Positions 1 through 8,539 of a DNA stretch of 64,000 nucleotides are shown in pieces (within the stretch, counting starts at the first letter, position 1; each line of letters begins with the position of its first letter). Origin of the DNA: an uncultured Eggerthella sp. (lineage in GTDB: Bacteria > Actinomycetota > Coriobacteriia > Coriobacteriales > Eggerthellaceae); the NCBI GenBank assembly GCA_900542065.1, contig UQLU01000009.1, positions 35,138 through 99,137 on the forward strand. Direction: 5' to 3'. The notes below the pieces were generated by a model that was given only the letters and a program-made list of their open reading frames with translations, ran no database searches and was not told where the DNA came from. The translations under genes and the position numbers were made by a program.

Positions 1-192
1 TCTCTTGCACTCAATTTTGTTGCCATTATATTGGCGATGCTGGGTATCTTGAATCCTGTTGTGGGAGCGCTGGTTCATAATGCGGGTTCAGTGCTTGTTA
101 TTTGCAATTCAGCATTGTTGCTTCGTTGGGGTATGAAGAAGAATACTTCCGCTTCTGTTTCTTTTTCTGTTGCTGTCGAAAAGGATAGTTGA
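1..192 (+). CDS. C-terminal end of a heavy-metal P1B-type ATPase (partial)
   Basis: Only the last 63 codons are present; the gene starts outside the window. The residues form a hydrophobic stretch (ALNFVAIILAMLGILNP) followed by an H-N-x-G-S-V-L-V-hydrophobic-N-S pattern. This is the usual last transmembrane helix and ending of CadA/ZntA/CopA-type cation pumps, which export metal ions across the cytoplasmic membrane using ATP. A short Ser/Lys-rich tail follows before TGA. The metal cannot be told from this fragment, and the identification rests on this C-terminal signature alone. Confidence 0.7.
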   Translation, partial: SLALNFVAIILAMLGILNPVVGALVHNAGSVLVICNSALLLRWGMKKNTSASVSFSVAVEKDS

Positions 193-369
193 TTTCAGAT
201 ATCAGCATCTGTTGATAAAACCTTACTTGGAGAGCGCTACTTTAGTGAGTATGATTGGTAAGAAAACAAAATAAGAGAGCATTAGTGTGAGTGCTTAAAG
301 ACTGGCGGGTTCCACTTCTTTTCTAGCATGCAGCACGACTCTTTTCGCCGATCGTACAAGGAGGGCGCG

Positions 370-1278
370 ATGGGTATTCGAGTAAATGGCAATGTGATTG
401 AAAGCGATCCAAATAAGAAATCGCTCGAGGCAGCTCGCGAGCTTTTGGACAACCCTGATTTTCAACCAGTAGAGCCGCGCTTTGCAGCAACAGTAATGTT
501 GGTACGCGATTCTAAACCTGGTCAGACCAAGTATCGCATCGAAGATGGTAACTATCCCGAGGATTTTCCAACAGGTCAGGAACTCGAAGTATTTATGCTT
601 CGTCGCGTAAAAACGATGGATTTTGTGCCCGATGCTGTGGTATTTCCTGGCGGTCGCGTTGATGATAAAGACTCAGAAAAAGGCCTTAAATGGGCTGGTC
701 CTACGCCTACCGAATGGGCGGGCTATATGAATGTTGATGAAGAAACTGCTCGCAGGGTTGTTGTGGCGGCAGCACGTGAAGTGTTTGAAGAATGCGGCGT
801 GCTTCTTGCTGGTTATGAAAACGGTGAAATGGTAACTGATTTATCTGATCCTTCTTGGCAGGAAGATCGCAGAGCGCTTGAGGCACATGAATTGGCGCTT
901 TCGGAAATGCTCATGCGTCGCGATTTGGTCCTTCGCACCGATCTGCTGGGCCTTATTGCTAATTTCTGCACTCCAGAATTCGAGCACAAGCGTTACGATA
1001 CTTTCTTCTTCTCGGCGTTGATGCCTGAAGGTCAAGTGGCAGACGATAAAACAAGCGAAGCGCAAATTGCTGGTTGGGTTACTCCTTCGTATGCAATGAG
1101 GGAAGCAGATGCAAACCGTTGGCTCGTGTTGGCTCCTACGGTGTATAACCTAACGGCGATTGCAAATGCCCACGATGCAGAAACCTTTGTTTCGGCACGT
1201 CGTACGTTAAAGAAAATTATGTCAAAACCGTATTATCGCGAAGATGGTTCTATTGGACTGCGCGGAGAACTTTCGTAA
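370..1278 (+). CDS. NUDIX hydrolase, NUDT7/NUDT19-like (possible CoA or acyl-CoA diphosphatase)
   Basis: The protein has 302 residues. The NUDIX signature is split: FPGG at residues 92-95 is separated from REVFEECG (136-143) by about 40 residues. Insertion inside the box is typical of the eukaryotic NUDT19 and related bacterial proteins, which hydrolyse CoA or acyl-CoA. That substrate is an inference supported by the CoA-transferase, crotonase and acyl-CoA ligase nearby. I chose the ATG at 370 because AAGGAGG lies a few bases upstream; an in-frame ATG at 328 would add 14 residues but has no clear ribosome site. The next gene begins 12 bp after the stop with its own AAGGGGAG, so the two are probably co-transcribed. 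Family is certain; substrate is not. Confidence 0.85.
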   Translation: MGIRVNGNVIESDPNKKSLEAARELLDNPDFQPVEPRFAATVMLVRDSKPGQTKYRIEDGNYPEDFPTGQELEVFMLRRVKTMDFVPDAVVFPGGRVDDKDSEKGLKWAGPTPTEWAGYMNVDEETARRVVVAAAREVFEECGVLLAGYENGEMVTDLSDPSWQEDRRALEAHELALSEMLMRRDLVLRTDLLGLIANFCTPEFEHKRYDTFFFSALMPEGQVADDKTSEAQIAGWVTPSYAMREADANRWLVLAPTVYNLTAIANAHDAETFVSARRTLKKIMSKPYYREDGSIGLRGELS

Positions 1279-1290
1279 GGGGAGAATACG

Positions 1291-2244
1291 GTGATGAATT
1301 TGAATAACGCTTCTGAAAACTCCGTCGCCGATCGCCTAAAAGCTATTGTTTCGGGAGAGTTCGACGAAGAGGAAGCCCCAGCACAGGACGCTACTTTTAT
1401 CGTGGATGAAACTCCTTGGCGAGGTGGTCGGGTTAGTAATTTAGTAACGTGCCTTCGCGCGGATAACCCCAGCCCCATGACCTATGTGGGCACGAATACT
1501 TGGATCGTCGCTAATCCTGAAAAAGTGCAGGGTGAAGACACGCAAGCTATCGTGATCGATCCATCTCCTGAAGGCGATCAAACGCAGTGTATCTTAGATA
1601 CCTGTGCAGAAATGGGAGTAAAAGTCGGCGCCATTTTCCTGACACACGATCACCATGACCATACGGCAGGCGCTCGTGAACTTGCCGACAAGACAGGCGC
1701 TCCTATTTATGGCCCAAAAGAGGAAATGGGAGCGGATGCTCCTTGCGGACCTTTTAAGGTAGACCATCTGCTTCAGGAAGGGCTTTTGTATCCATTCGAG
1801 GGTGCTCCGATATTCGAAGTGTATAAATTACCTGGTCATTCAAGCGATTCGATGGGTCTTCTTCTTTCCGAAGAGCAGCTCATGTTCGTAGGTGATGTTG
1901 TTTTTCGCCATGGACCTACGGTGGTATTTTATCCTGATGGGCATTTGGGCGACTATTTGGCATCGCTTGATTTGCTTGAGGATCTAGTTAATTTGGGTAA
2001 GGTGCGCATTTTCTGTCCTGGACACGGATATCCTGTGACTGATCCCATGCGTGCGTTAGAAGCTACGCGTGAACATCGCTTTGAAAGGCTTGATCAGGTT
2101 AAAGAGGCACTTGCCTCTGGTGTTTCGCGTGATGCTGATGCTCTTTTTGACGCAGTGTATGAAGGTGTGGACGAATCGCTTCGCTGGGCATCGCTTCGCA
2201 GTATTGAGGCACAGCTGGTGTATCTTGCGGCGCAGGACAATTAA
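1291..2244 (+). CDS. MBL-fold metallo-hydrolase (LACTB2/glyoxalase II-like)
   Basis: This is a metallo-beta-lactamase-fold hydrolase of 317 residues. The metal-binding THDHHDH motif is at 118-124. The downstream GHSSDSMG segment, the FVGDVVF segment and the PGHG segment supply the remaining expected His/Asp ligands. The overall pattern resembles LACTB2-like thioesterase/endonuclease members and glyoxalase II, and the C-terminal helices match that subgroup. The start is GTG at 1291 or the adjacent ATG at 1294; both lie close to AAGGGGAG. The pairing with the NUDIX gene 12 bp upstream suggests thioester or CoA-adduct hydrolysis, but this is inference. Confidence 0.85.
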   Translation: MMNLNNASENSVADRLKAIVSGEFDEEEAPAQDATFIVDETPWRGGRVSNLVTCLRADNPSPMTYVGTNTWIVANPEKVQGEDTQAIVIDPSPEGDQTQCILDTCAEMGVKVGAIFLTHDHHDHTAGARELADKTGAPIYGPKEEMGADAPCGPFKVDHLLQEGLLYPFEGAPIFEVYKLPGHSSDSMGLLLSEEQLMFVGDVVFRHGPTVVFYPDGHLGDYLASLDLLEDLVNLGKVRIFCPGHGYPVTDPMRALEATREHRFERLDQVKEALASGVSRDADALFDAVYEGVDESLRWASLRSIEAQLVYLAAQDN

Positions 2245-2345
2245 AACACTCCGCTTGGAAGAAAAGCGTGCAACCAAAGAGCTAGTACTCGTACTATTAA
2301 GGCATAAAGAAATAAGGGGATCACGCTCAGAGGGAGAGGGAAACT

Positions 2346-3704
2346 ATGGGTGGATTGCAAGGACTAAAGGTTGTCGATCTTACTATTTTTGCGGCAGCAC
2401 CAGGATGCGCTCGTCTTCTAGCTGAATTAGGGGCTACCGTATACAAAATCGAGCGCGAAATAGGCGACGATCAGCGCACTCAAGGTGTTTCTTGGGGTAT
2501 GAAATTTAAAACTGATATTGATGATGCAGCTTTTGACTGTGGCGGATTTAATCGCAAGTGGGTTTCGCTTAATCTCAAAACAGAAAAAGGTATGGAGGCT
2601 ATGCTGAAGTTGCTCTCCGAAGCCGATGTTTTTATTACCAGTAATCGCACGCCTGCACTAAAGCGTATGGGGCTCGATTACGAAACGCTGCATAAGAAAT
2701 TTCCTCGCCTTGTTTGGGCACAGCTTCGCGGCTATGGCGAACGAGGAGAAATGGCAGACGAGCAAGGTTATGATGCCATTACCTATTCTGCGCGCGGTGG
2801 TGTAACAATGAGCTTCCCTAATGCGGGCGAGCATTTTGAGGTAGGCAATTCACCTGTTGCTTTCGGCGATTGGAATTCGTCTAACGCTTTGGCAGTCGGT
2901 ATTTTGGCAGCGCTGTGGAATGCGCAGCGTACGGGCGTGGGCGATAAAGTGGTAACCAGCTTGTATCACGTTTCTAACTGGGGCATGATGAGCGCTATCT
3001 GTGCACAACAGCAAGGTCAGCAGCATCCAAAAAATCGTGCTGAAGCTCCGTGTCCAACCAACAACAGTTACGTTACTTCCGATGGCGTGTGGTTCGTAAT
3101 GTGCTTCGGTAACTACAATAAATTCCACCGCAAGGTATTCGAAGCTATTGGCATGGATCCTAAATATTGGGAAGACGAGTCCTATACCAGTTTAGAGGCA
3201 CTTGCTCAAAACGGTAAAAATGTTGAAGTTATTGCTGCAATGGAGGCAATCTTCAAGACCAAGACCTGGGCAGAGTGGAAGCCGTTTTTGATGGAGCAGG
3301 AACTTGCGTGTGAAAAGTGCCGCACGGTAGAGGATGTTTTGCAGGACAAGGAAGCTTTCGACAACGATCAGCTCCGTCGCGTGTATTACGAAGATCAAGG
3401 TTATGGGGAAGATCATTCCTATACCATTACAACGGCGCCTGTTCGTTTGGCAAGTATGGGTGACCCTGTACTGTATCGTTCTCGCCCTGTTGGCTATGAT
3501 ACGCGTGAGGTTTTGGAAGAGCTGGGTTATTCGGATGCAGATATCGACGTGTTTGATGCTGATGGCTCGGTGCGTTGTTATGCGGGTGAGCCAATGCCCG
3601 AAAGCGTTTTGCAGCCAAGCTATGGCTTGTATCCTGCTAATGCTGAAGAGGCGGCCGAATTAGCAGCAGCTCGTGCTGCCGAAGAAGCTGCTGCGCGTGC
3701 CTAG
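2346..3704 (+). CDS. Family III CoA-transferase (CaiB/BaiF)
   Basis: The protein has 452 residues and begins with the LKVVDL...AAPGCARLLAELGA pattern of CaiB/BaiF/Frc enzymes, which move CoA between organic acids through an aspartyl thioester. The expected catalytic aspartate is Asp175 in the FGDWNSSNA segment, aligned with Asp169 of formyl-CoA transferase and CaiB. The following ALWNAQRTGVGD segment is also family-typical. The C-terminus ends in an Ala/Glu-rich tail of about 20 residues that is not part of the core fold. AGAGGGAGAGGG precedes the ATG. It lies 101 bp after the MBL gene and may be in the same transcript. Substrates are unknown; carnitine-like, aryl-acrylate or hydroxyacid CoA esters are all possible for this family. 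Confidence 0.88.
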   Translation: MGGLQGLKVVDLTIFAAAPGCARLLAELGATVYKIEREIGDDQRTQGVSWGMKFKTDIDDAAFDCGGFNRKWVSLNLKTEKGMEAMLKLLSEADVFITSNRTPALKRMGLDYETLHKKFPRLVWAQLRGYGERGEMADEQGYDAITYSARGGVTMSFPNAGEHFEVGNSPVAFGDWNSSNALAVGILAALWNAQRTGVGDKVVTSLYHVSNWGMMSAICAQQQGQQHPKNRAEAPCPTNNSYVTSDGVWFVMCFGNYNKFHRKVFEAIGMDPKYWEDESYTSLEALAQNGKNVEVIAAMEAIFKTKTWAEWKPFLMEQELACEKCRTVEDVLQDKEAFDNDQLRRVYYEDQGYGEDHSYTITTAPVRLASMGDPVLYRSRPVGYDTREVLEELGYSDADIDVFDADGSVRCYAGEPMPESVLQPSYGLYPANAEEAAELAAARAAEEAAARA

Positions 3705-3782
3705 TGACACAGGCGCGCGAGCGCTGTCGATTCATGGCGCTAGCACTAAAATTCCACTAAGCGTTATCCAAAATGGCAAAAC

Positions 3783-3831
3783 AAAGGCGGTTTGTACTGC
3801 TGCGCATTAGAGCGACGTGCAAACCGCCTTT
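3783..3831. terminator. Bidirectional terminator between convergent genes
   Basis: A perfect 12-bp inverted repeat (AAAGGCGGTTTG / CAAACCGCCTTT) has A-rich and T-rich ends. It lies between the CoA-transferase stop and the convergent CpXC stop. The loop is about 25 nt. Confidence 0.75.
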
Positions 3832-3867
3832 ATAGTTGTAAGTAAATAGGCGAAATAGGCATTACTC

Positions 3868-4695
3868 CTAATCAGATATGGCATCAAGAACGTAATAGGC
3901 CCACTCTAAGTCAACTACGTAAGCTGATCTGCCAGCATCCACTTTCGTAATTTGTGCGAGGGCATCTTTGTCAAACGACTCTAAGGCTTTCGCGAAAACT
4001 TCGTACGACTCCGTAGACATTGAGCTTGTAAACCCTTCGGTTTCTGTCTGAATATGGAACGTGATTCTTTCGTCGTTTGATTCAATGAAGGACACCATGC
4101 AAGGGGTATCTTCAGCAATGCGATTTTGATGTTGCGCGTATCCAAGCACGCTCAGTTTGAGCATTTCTATGATTCTATCGTCATATCCAGCTGCAAAAAT
4201 AGCTGCTTTGTCCGAAAGTTCTTGCATGCTATCAACCATACGAAATTCAGCAGAATTCATTACCTCATCAATAGAAGGAAGCGCCGCGAAGGTTTCTTCG
4301 GCCTGTTGTGTCATTTCGGGATCACCGCAAACGTTGTACACCATAAGCTTATGATCGGGATCGATGAACATGCAAGGATGGTCCAAAATCGTACGGAATC
4401 CGCAGTGAGGGCAGGTGAAATCAGTAAGAGTTCCTGCGGCTAGGCTAGCTGCTTTTTCGGGATTGTCCTGCGCATTAAGTACGGTCCAAATTTCGAAAGA
4501 AGTTTCCTGCCCGCAGTTGGGGCAGGAAACAGGCATCTCGGTAGACTCGGAAGGATTCCAAGTGGGACCTTCAGTTGCGGTTGGCCCTGAAGAACATGCG
4601 GAATCATCGGCTGCTACCGTCTCAGAAGAGCGTGCGGGGCCTTCAGTTTCAAGGCTAGATGGGTTTTCATTAATTGTTTCGTTTTCGGCGCTCAC
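3868..4695 (-). CDS. CpXC-domain zinc protein
   Basis: The protein has 275 residues. The first 50 or so are Ser/Glu/Thr-rich and probably disordered. Next come two Cys-x2-Cys knuckles (CPNCG at Cys58/Cys61 and CPHCG at Cys95/Cys98) that match the CpXC zinc domain, a family of unknown function. The rest looks globular, with no membrane segment. The start is GTG, directly abutting the TAA of the crotonase gene with no spacer. Its ribosome site (AAAGGA) lies inside the end of that gene, which suggests translational coupling. The role is unknown; the context ties it to acyl-CoA metabolism only by operon membership. Confidence 0.75.
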   Translation of the reverse strand: MSAENETINENPSSLETEGPARSSETVAADDSACSSGPTATEGPTWNPSESTEMPVSCPNCGQETSFEIWTVLNAQDNPEKAASLAAGTLTDFTCPHCGFRTILDHPCMFIDPDHKLMVYNVCGDPEMTQQAEETFAALPSIDEVMNSAEFRMVDSMQELSDKAAIFAAGYDDRIIEMLKLSVLGYAQHQNRIAEDTPCMVSFIESNDERITFHIQTETEGFTSSMSTESYEVFAKALESFDKDALAQITKVDAGRSAYVVDLEWAYYVLDAISD

Positions 4696-5484
4696 TTAGC
4701 ATCCTTTCCATTGTGGCTCGCGCTTTTCGGCGAATGCCTTCGGGCCTTCAAGAGAATCTTCGGTGGCGTTAACGAGTTCTTGATAATAATCCATAATACC
4801 CCAGCCAGCACCAGGAAATTTATCGTCACAAGCAGCTGCTTCTTTCATGGCTGCCTTAGAATACTCGATTGCAAGAGGCGCACTCTTTACGATGCCTTCA
4901 GCTAGCTTGAATGCCGTAGGAAGCAATTCCTCTTCGTCAACAACGCGGCTGACCAGTCCCCATTCGTAGGCTTTTTCGGCATCGATATTATCGCCAACAA
5001 GGATAAGTTCGGCAGCATACTTCTGAGGGATTTGCTGCATCAAACGAAGGATAGCGCCATCGCCAGTGGATGCACGACCGTGGCGTGCTTCGGGCAATCC
5101 GAATACCGAATGACTGCTCGCAATAGCAATATCACAAGCAAGCACCAATCCAAGTCCGCCGCCAACGCAAACGCCATTTACTGCTGCAATAAGCGGCTTC
5201 TTAAAGCGATGCTTTGACATGCCTAGAAGCCCCCAATTTTCCTTACCTTCAGGTAAGTGGTAGGTGCCCGCAGCGAGCTCTTTTAAGTCAGCACCTGCGC
5301 AAAAACAAGTACCTGCATTGGTGATAATGCAGCAACGCTGTGTTGGATCGTTGTCCCAGCGTTCAAGCTCGCTGGAGAACTCTTCCATCATCAGAGAGCT
5401 CATGGCGTTGCGTGCTTTGGGTCGATTAAACGTGATAAGAAGAACACCGTCACGTTCCTCAGTCAGAATTGTTTCGTAAGCCAT
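4696..5484 (-). CDS. Enoyl-CoA hydratase/isomerase (crotonase), CaiD-like
   Basis: The protein is 262 residues, normal for the family. The oxyanion-hole segments CAGADLKE (62-69) and GGGLGL (108-113) are intact. Glu132 (LPEARHG) and Glu159 (AAEL) align with the two catalytic glutamates of rat crotonase, so hydration/dehydration of an enoyl-CoA is plausible. The C-terminal EGPKAFAEKREPQWKG ending resembles carnitinyl-CoA dehydratase CaiD, though other hydratases share it. It is the first gene of a two-gene unit with the CpXC gene. AAAGGGGATC precedes the start. Substrate is not determined. Confidence 0.9.
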   Translation of the reverse strand: MAYETILTEERDGVLLITFNRPKARNAMSSLMMEEFSSELERWDNDPTQRCCIITNAGTCFCAGADLKELAAGTYHLPEGKENWGLLGMSKHRFKKPLIAAVNGVCVGGGLGLVLACDIAIASSHSVFGLPEARHGRASTGDGAILRLMQQIPQKYAAELILVGDNIDAEKAYEWGLVSRVVDEEELLPTAFKLAEGIVKSAPLAIEYSKAAMKEAAACDDKFPGAGWGIMDYYQELVNATEDSLEGPKAFAEKREPQWKGC

Positions 5485-5632
5485 AAAGATCCCCTTTCCC
5501 CATTAATCCCTAGGTTACAAATTCTATAAAATGCCGATTTTCAAGCTATTCAAACCTTTTGGTCATTCTTATTGTAAATCGCTAGGCAAGGAGTTCTGAG
5601 GGTAAAAGTGCTAAAGGCAGAAGTGCTGAAGG

Positions 5633-5665
5633 CAAAAAAGAAGTGGCTCCAAAGGGAACCACTTC
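5633..5665 (-). terminator. Rho-independent terminator of the cstA operon
   Basis: On the minus strand an 11-bp stem (GAAGTGGTTCC with GGAGCCACTTC, one mismatch) is followed at once by TTTTTT. It lies about 115 bp beyond the cstA stop. The stretch 5680-5780 between them is rich in scattered TCGAA motifs. Confidence 0.8.
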
Positions 5666-5781
5666 GTAGGATGTTTGTTGCTCGAATTTGGGTCGAACTT
5701 CCAAGTTCGGAACATGTATTCGAATCCGAAACGATTATTCGAAATCGAAATGGACACCTCAAACTCGAAACAAACTCGAAT

Positions 5782-7572
5782 TTAAGCTTCTTGAGGCTTT
5801 TTCTTGCCGAAGATCGTCTTAGCGCCCTTGACTGCCAAAACGATAGCTAGAACAAACAGGATAGTCGCAAGAATTGCCTGAACAGCGGCGCTGAACAAAT
5901 CGCCCGTACCTGCCATAAGTACTAGACCCTTGGCGTAGAGTGTCTGAACCAGGGAGGTTAGGGTTACAACAAGCATGAATACCATTGGGATGTAGAACAT
6001 CTTGTTGTTCTTGCCTGCATTGCCAAGCCATGCGCAAACTGCCAGCAAAGCCAAAGCTGCAAGCAGCTGGTTTGCAGCACCGAACAAAGGCCAAATGATG
6101 GTGTAGCCCGTCATGCCTAAAACAATACCAATAACTACGGTAATGAAAGTTGCTACGTAAGGGTTCGAGAATACCTTGCGAGCGCCCGTTACGCTTTCCA
6201 TGGTTTCGCCTACTGGGATCCAGAGTTCCTGGAACATATAACGTGCAAGACGAGTAGCAGTGTCGAGTGAGGTCAAGCAGAATGCTGATACTGCCAAAAT
6301 AAGTAGGGTATAAGCAATGCTCTCAACACCTTCAAGGCCAGGGATGCAAGCAAGCATCTGAGATAAGCCACCAGCGAATACAGCGGTTGGGGAAGCGTAG
6401 TCGCCTGCGCAGTATGCCTGCCATACAAAACCTACTGCGCACAAAGAAATAATGGCGAGTAAGCATTCAATCAGCATGCCACCATAAGCAATAGGCTTAG
6501 CATGAGATTCTTTTTCCAACTGCTTAGAAGTGGTGCCAGAAGCAACCAAGCTGTGGAAGCCAGAAATAGCACCACAAGCGATAGTGATAAACAGTACAGG
6601 GAACAAGAAGCCAGAAGCAGCGGAAAGATTAGTTACCGCAGCGCCTGTTTCTGGGTTAATAATGGGGTTTCCTGCAGCATCAACTGCGGCATTGCTTGCA
6701 AAGAATCCCGTAAATGCAGGGATATCAAGGTTGGACGCATTGCCAGTCAAGCTTGCGCCTACGATACCAATGATGGAAAGAATAATCATGCCATACAGCA
6801 AGAAAGAGCTGAGGTAATCGCGAGGTTGAAGCAGAATCCATACAGGGGCAATTGCAGCAACCATGATGTAAACGCCAAGCAAAATCATCCATGTGGTGTA
6901 GTCAAGAGAAATGTAGGGGAAGTTATAACCTACTGCTACCAAAACCACAATGATCAAAATAGCGATACCGATATTAGCTACTGCGGGTATGTTGCGGCCA
7001 CGGGTAGCAAGACCATAAATTACAGCGGCTACGATGAAGAGCATAGAAATCATAGCGGTGCGCTGGTTTGCTAAATTAGATGCATCGGTTGCATTAGCAA
7101 GACCTACTGCAAAGGTGTTAGCAACGATTGATGCGAATGCTGCAACAACAAGAAGCAGGGTAAGGTATGCAAAAATACAGAAAATGCGCTTAGCGGTGTT
7201 ATCGATATTTTCTGCGATAACTGCTGCGATACTCTGTCCTTTATGACGTAGTGATGCGAACAATGCACCAAAGTCGTGCATAGCTCCAAAGAAAATGCCA
7301 CCAATAAGAACCCACAAAAGTACAGGTACCCAGCCAAATACTGCTGCCTGGATAGGACCATTGATGGGGCCAGCGCCAGCGATGGATGAAAAATGGTGAC
7401 CTAACAATACGTAAGGCTTGGACGGAACGTAGTCGATACCGTCTTCAAGTTCTTGCGCAGGAGTAGGTCGTTTGGGGTCAACTCCCCATTGTTTTGCAAG
7501 CCAGCCACCATAGCATACGTAGCCTACAATCAAAACAATGAGGCCGCCGAGTAAAACAAGCATTGCGTTCAT
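5782..7572 (-). CDS. cstA: Carbon starvation protein CstA family transporter
   Basis: A polytopic membrane protein of 596 residues. The N-terminal GYVCYGGWLAKQWGVD segment, the GHHFSSIAGAGPINGPI motif and the HDFGALFASLRHKGQSIA segment are the hallmarks of CstA. Family members import pyruvate (BtsT/CstA in E. coli) or have been linked to peptide uptake. About 16 hydrophobic segments can be counted. It is transcribed after the 176-residue unknown gene, with a 29-bp gap, and ends before a strong terminator. No sensor-kinase pair sits beside it. Family assignment is secure; the substrate is inferred from the family. Confidence 0.92.
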   Translation of the reverse strand: MNAMLVLLGGLIVLIVGYVCYGGWLAKQWGVDPKRPTPAQELEDGIDYVPSKPYVLLGHHFSSIAGAGPINGPIQAAVFGWVPVLLWVLIGGIFFGAMHDFGALFASLRHKGQSIAAVIAENIDNTAKRIFCIFAYLTLLLVVAAFASIVANTFAVGLANATDASNLANQRTAMISMLFIVAAVIYGLATRGRNIPAVANIGIAILIIVVLVAVGYNFPYISLDYTTWMILLGVYIMVAAIAPVWILLQPRDYLSSFLLYGMIILSIIGIVGASLTGNASNLDIPAFTGFFASNAAVDAAGNPIINPETGAAVTNLSAASGFLFPVLFITIACGAISGFHSLVASGTTSKQLEKESHAKPIAYGGMLIECLLAIISLCAVGFVWQAYCAGDYASPTAVFAGGLSQMLACIPGLEGVESIAYTLLILAVSAFCLTSLDTATRLARYMFQELWIPVGETMESVTGARKVFSNPYVATFITVVIGIVLGMTGYTIIWPLFGAANQLLAALALLAVCAWLGNAGKNNKMFYIPMVFMLVVTLTSLVQTLYAKGLVLMAGTGDLFSAAVQAILATILFVLAIVLAVKGAKTIFGKKKPQEA

Positions 7573-7601
7573 GTTTTATCAGCCTTTCTTGTCGTGTGCC
7601 T

Positions 7602-8132
7602 CTACTGCGCCAATGCAAGATTGCTGACAAGTGCTTCTTTGAGCTGTTTGCCAGCGGCGTTAGTTTCAATTTCTGTTCCAGGTTTGCGTGAAAGATCTAC
7701 TACCGCTAAACGCAGATCGGTCCAACCGCGAAAACCTAACCAAAAGTTTTTACGGAATCGAATTGACCTAACGCGCTTAAACGCTTCGTCGGTGCATCGA
7801 TTGGCAATAATGACCAACGTAAGGGCAGATGACATGTGATTAGGCGAGGGGTCCACTTTGCGTATAGCTTTGGTGGTCATGAAATTTACGGCATCTAAAA
7901 GATGCGTTTCATCAAGCTCGTCAACCATTTCAAAGAACATGAAGTCGTGGGTATTTACTTCCCACAGTTTGGCACGCTTTGTTAAAACGTATTTTTCGCC
8001 ATAGGTGTGAAATTCTGCAAATGCAGGAAATCGCTTTCCTTCAAAGAGATAGTCCCGTCTGATGTCGTAGTATGCCTCGTGTGCCGCAAGAACGCGATTG
8101 AGCAAATCAACGCGTTTATCGACTGCGGTCAT
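7602..8132 (-). CDS. Uncharacterised protein, first gene of the cstA operon
   Basis: The protein has 176 residues, is soluble, and is not a family I recognise. It is rich in charged and aromatic residues (EAYYDIRRDYLFEGKRFPAF near the N-terminus, FRKNFWLGFRGWTDLRLAVVDL near 125-147). There is no signal peptide, helix-turn-helix or metal motif that I can see. AGGAGTAGCCC precedes the ATG. It is followed by cstA after 29 bp, so a role in CstA regulation or substrate handling is a guess from position only. Confidence 0.6.
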   Translation of the reverse strand: MTAVDKRVDLLNRVLAAHEAYYDIRRDYLFEGKRFPAFAEFHTYGEKYVLTKRAKLWEVNTHDFMFFEMVDELDETHLLDAVNFMTTKAIRKVDPSPNHMSSALTLVIIANRCTDEAFKRVRSIRFRKNFWLGFRGWTDLRLAVVDLSRKPGTEIETNAAGKQLKEALVSNLALAQ

Positions 8133-8386
8133 GGGCTACTCCTTTCTTCATCACAAGGGACAATCTTTTCTCTGAAATATGCAAGTCATCTGCAAGTTCA
8201 AGCGCGAAAGATTGTAAAGGTAGGTTTTTCATCAAATAGTGCAAAATTGTGTCGTGTGTCAAAAAATACTTTGAACGGCGAAGTAATTTCAAGAAAACTG
8301 CAGATAGCTAACTTAAAAGTAAGTAAAAAAGATAGGTTGAAAAGAAGTGCCAATTCTTCAAAGGGATGAAAGGCGGATAAAAAAAG

Positions 8387-8413
8387 TAAGCCCGACACGT
8401 GGTCGGGCTTACG
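8387..8413 (-). terminator. Rho-independent terminator of the fadK-like gene
   Basis: A perfect 11-bp stem (GTAAGCCCGAC / GTCGGGCTTAC, loop ACGTG) is followed on the minus strand by a T-run (complement of AAAAAA at 8381-8386). The gap 8133-8539 holds this element and, nearer 8133, the promoter region of the cstA operon. I see no gene there. Confidence 0.85.
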
Positions 8414-8539
8414 ATGCGGTAAGTATATTTGAATTGTGAAAGCGGCTTGATTGTTAGTGGCTTGGCTACGAGCAATTTGGCGCGGTTTGGCTTCTGCTGG
8501 CTTGCCTGCTACCAATCGGCTGCTAAGCTCAATCCTGTC

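Noticed and set aside
6502..7074. 190-codon frame antisense to cstA
   Set aside because: It lies wholly inside a well-supported gene and has Cys/Asn-rich shadow composition.
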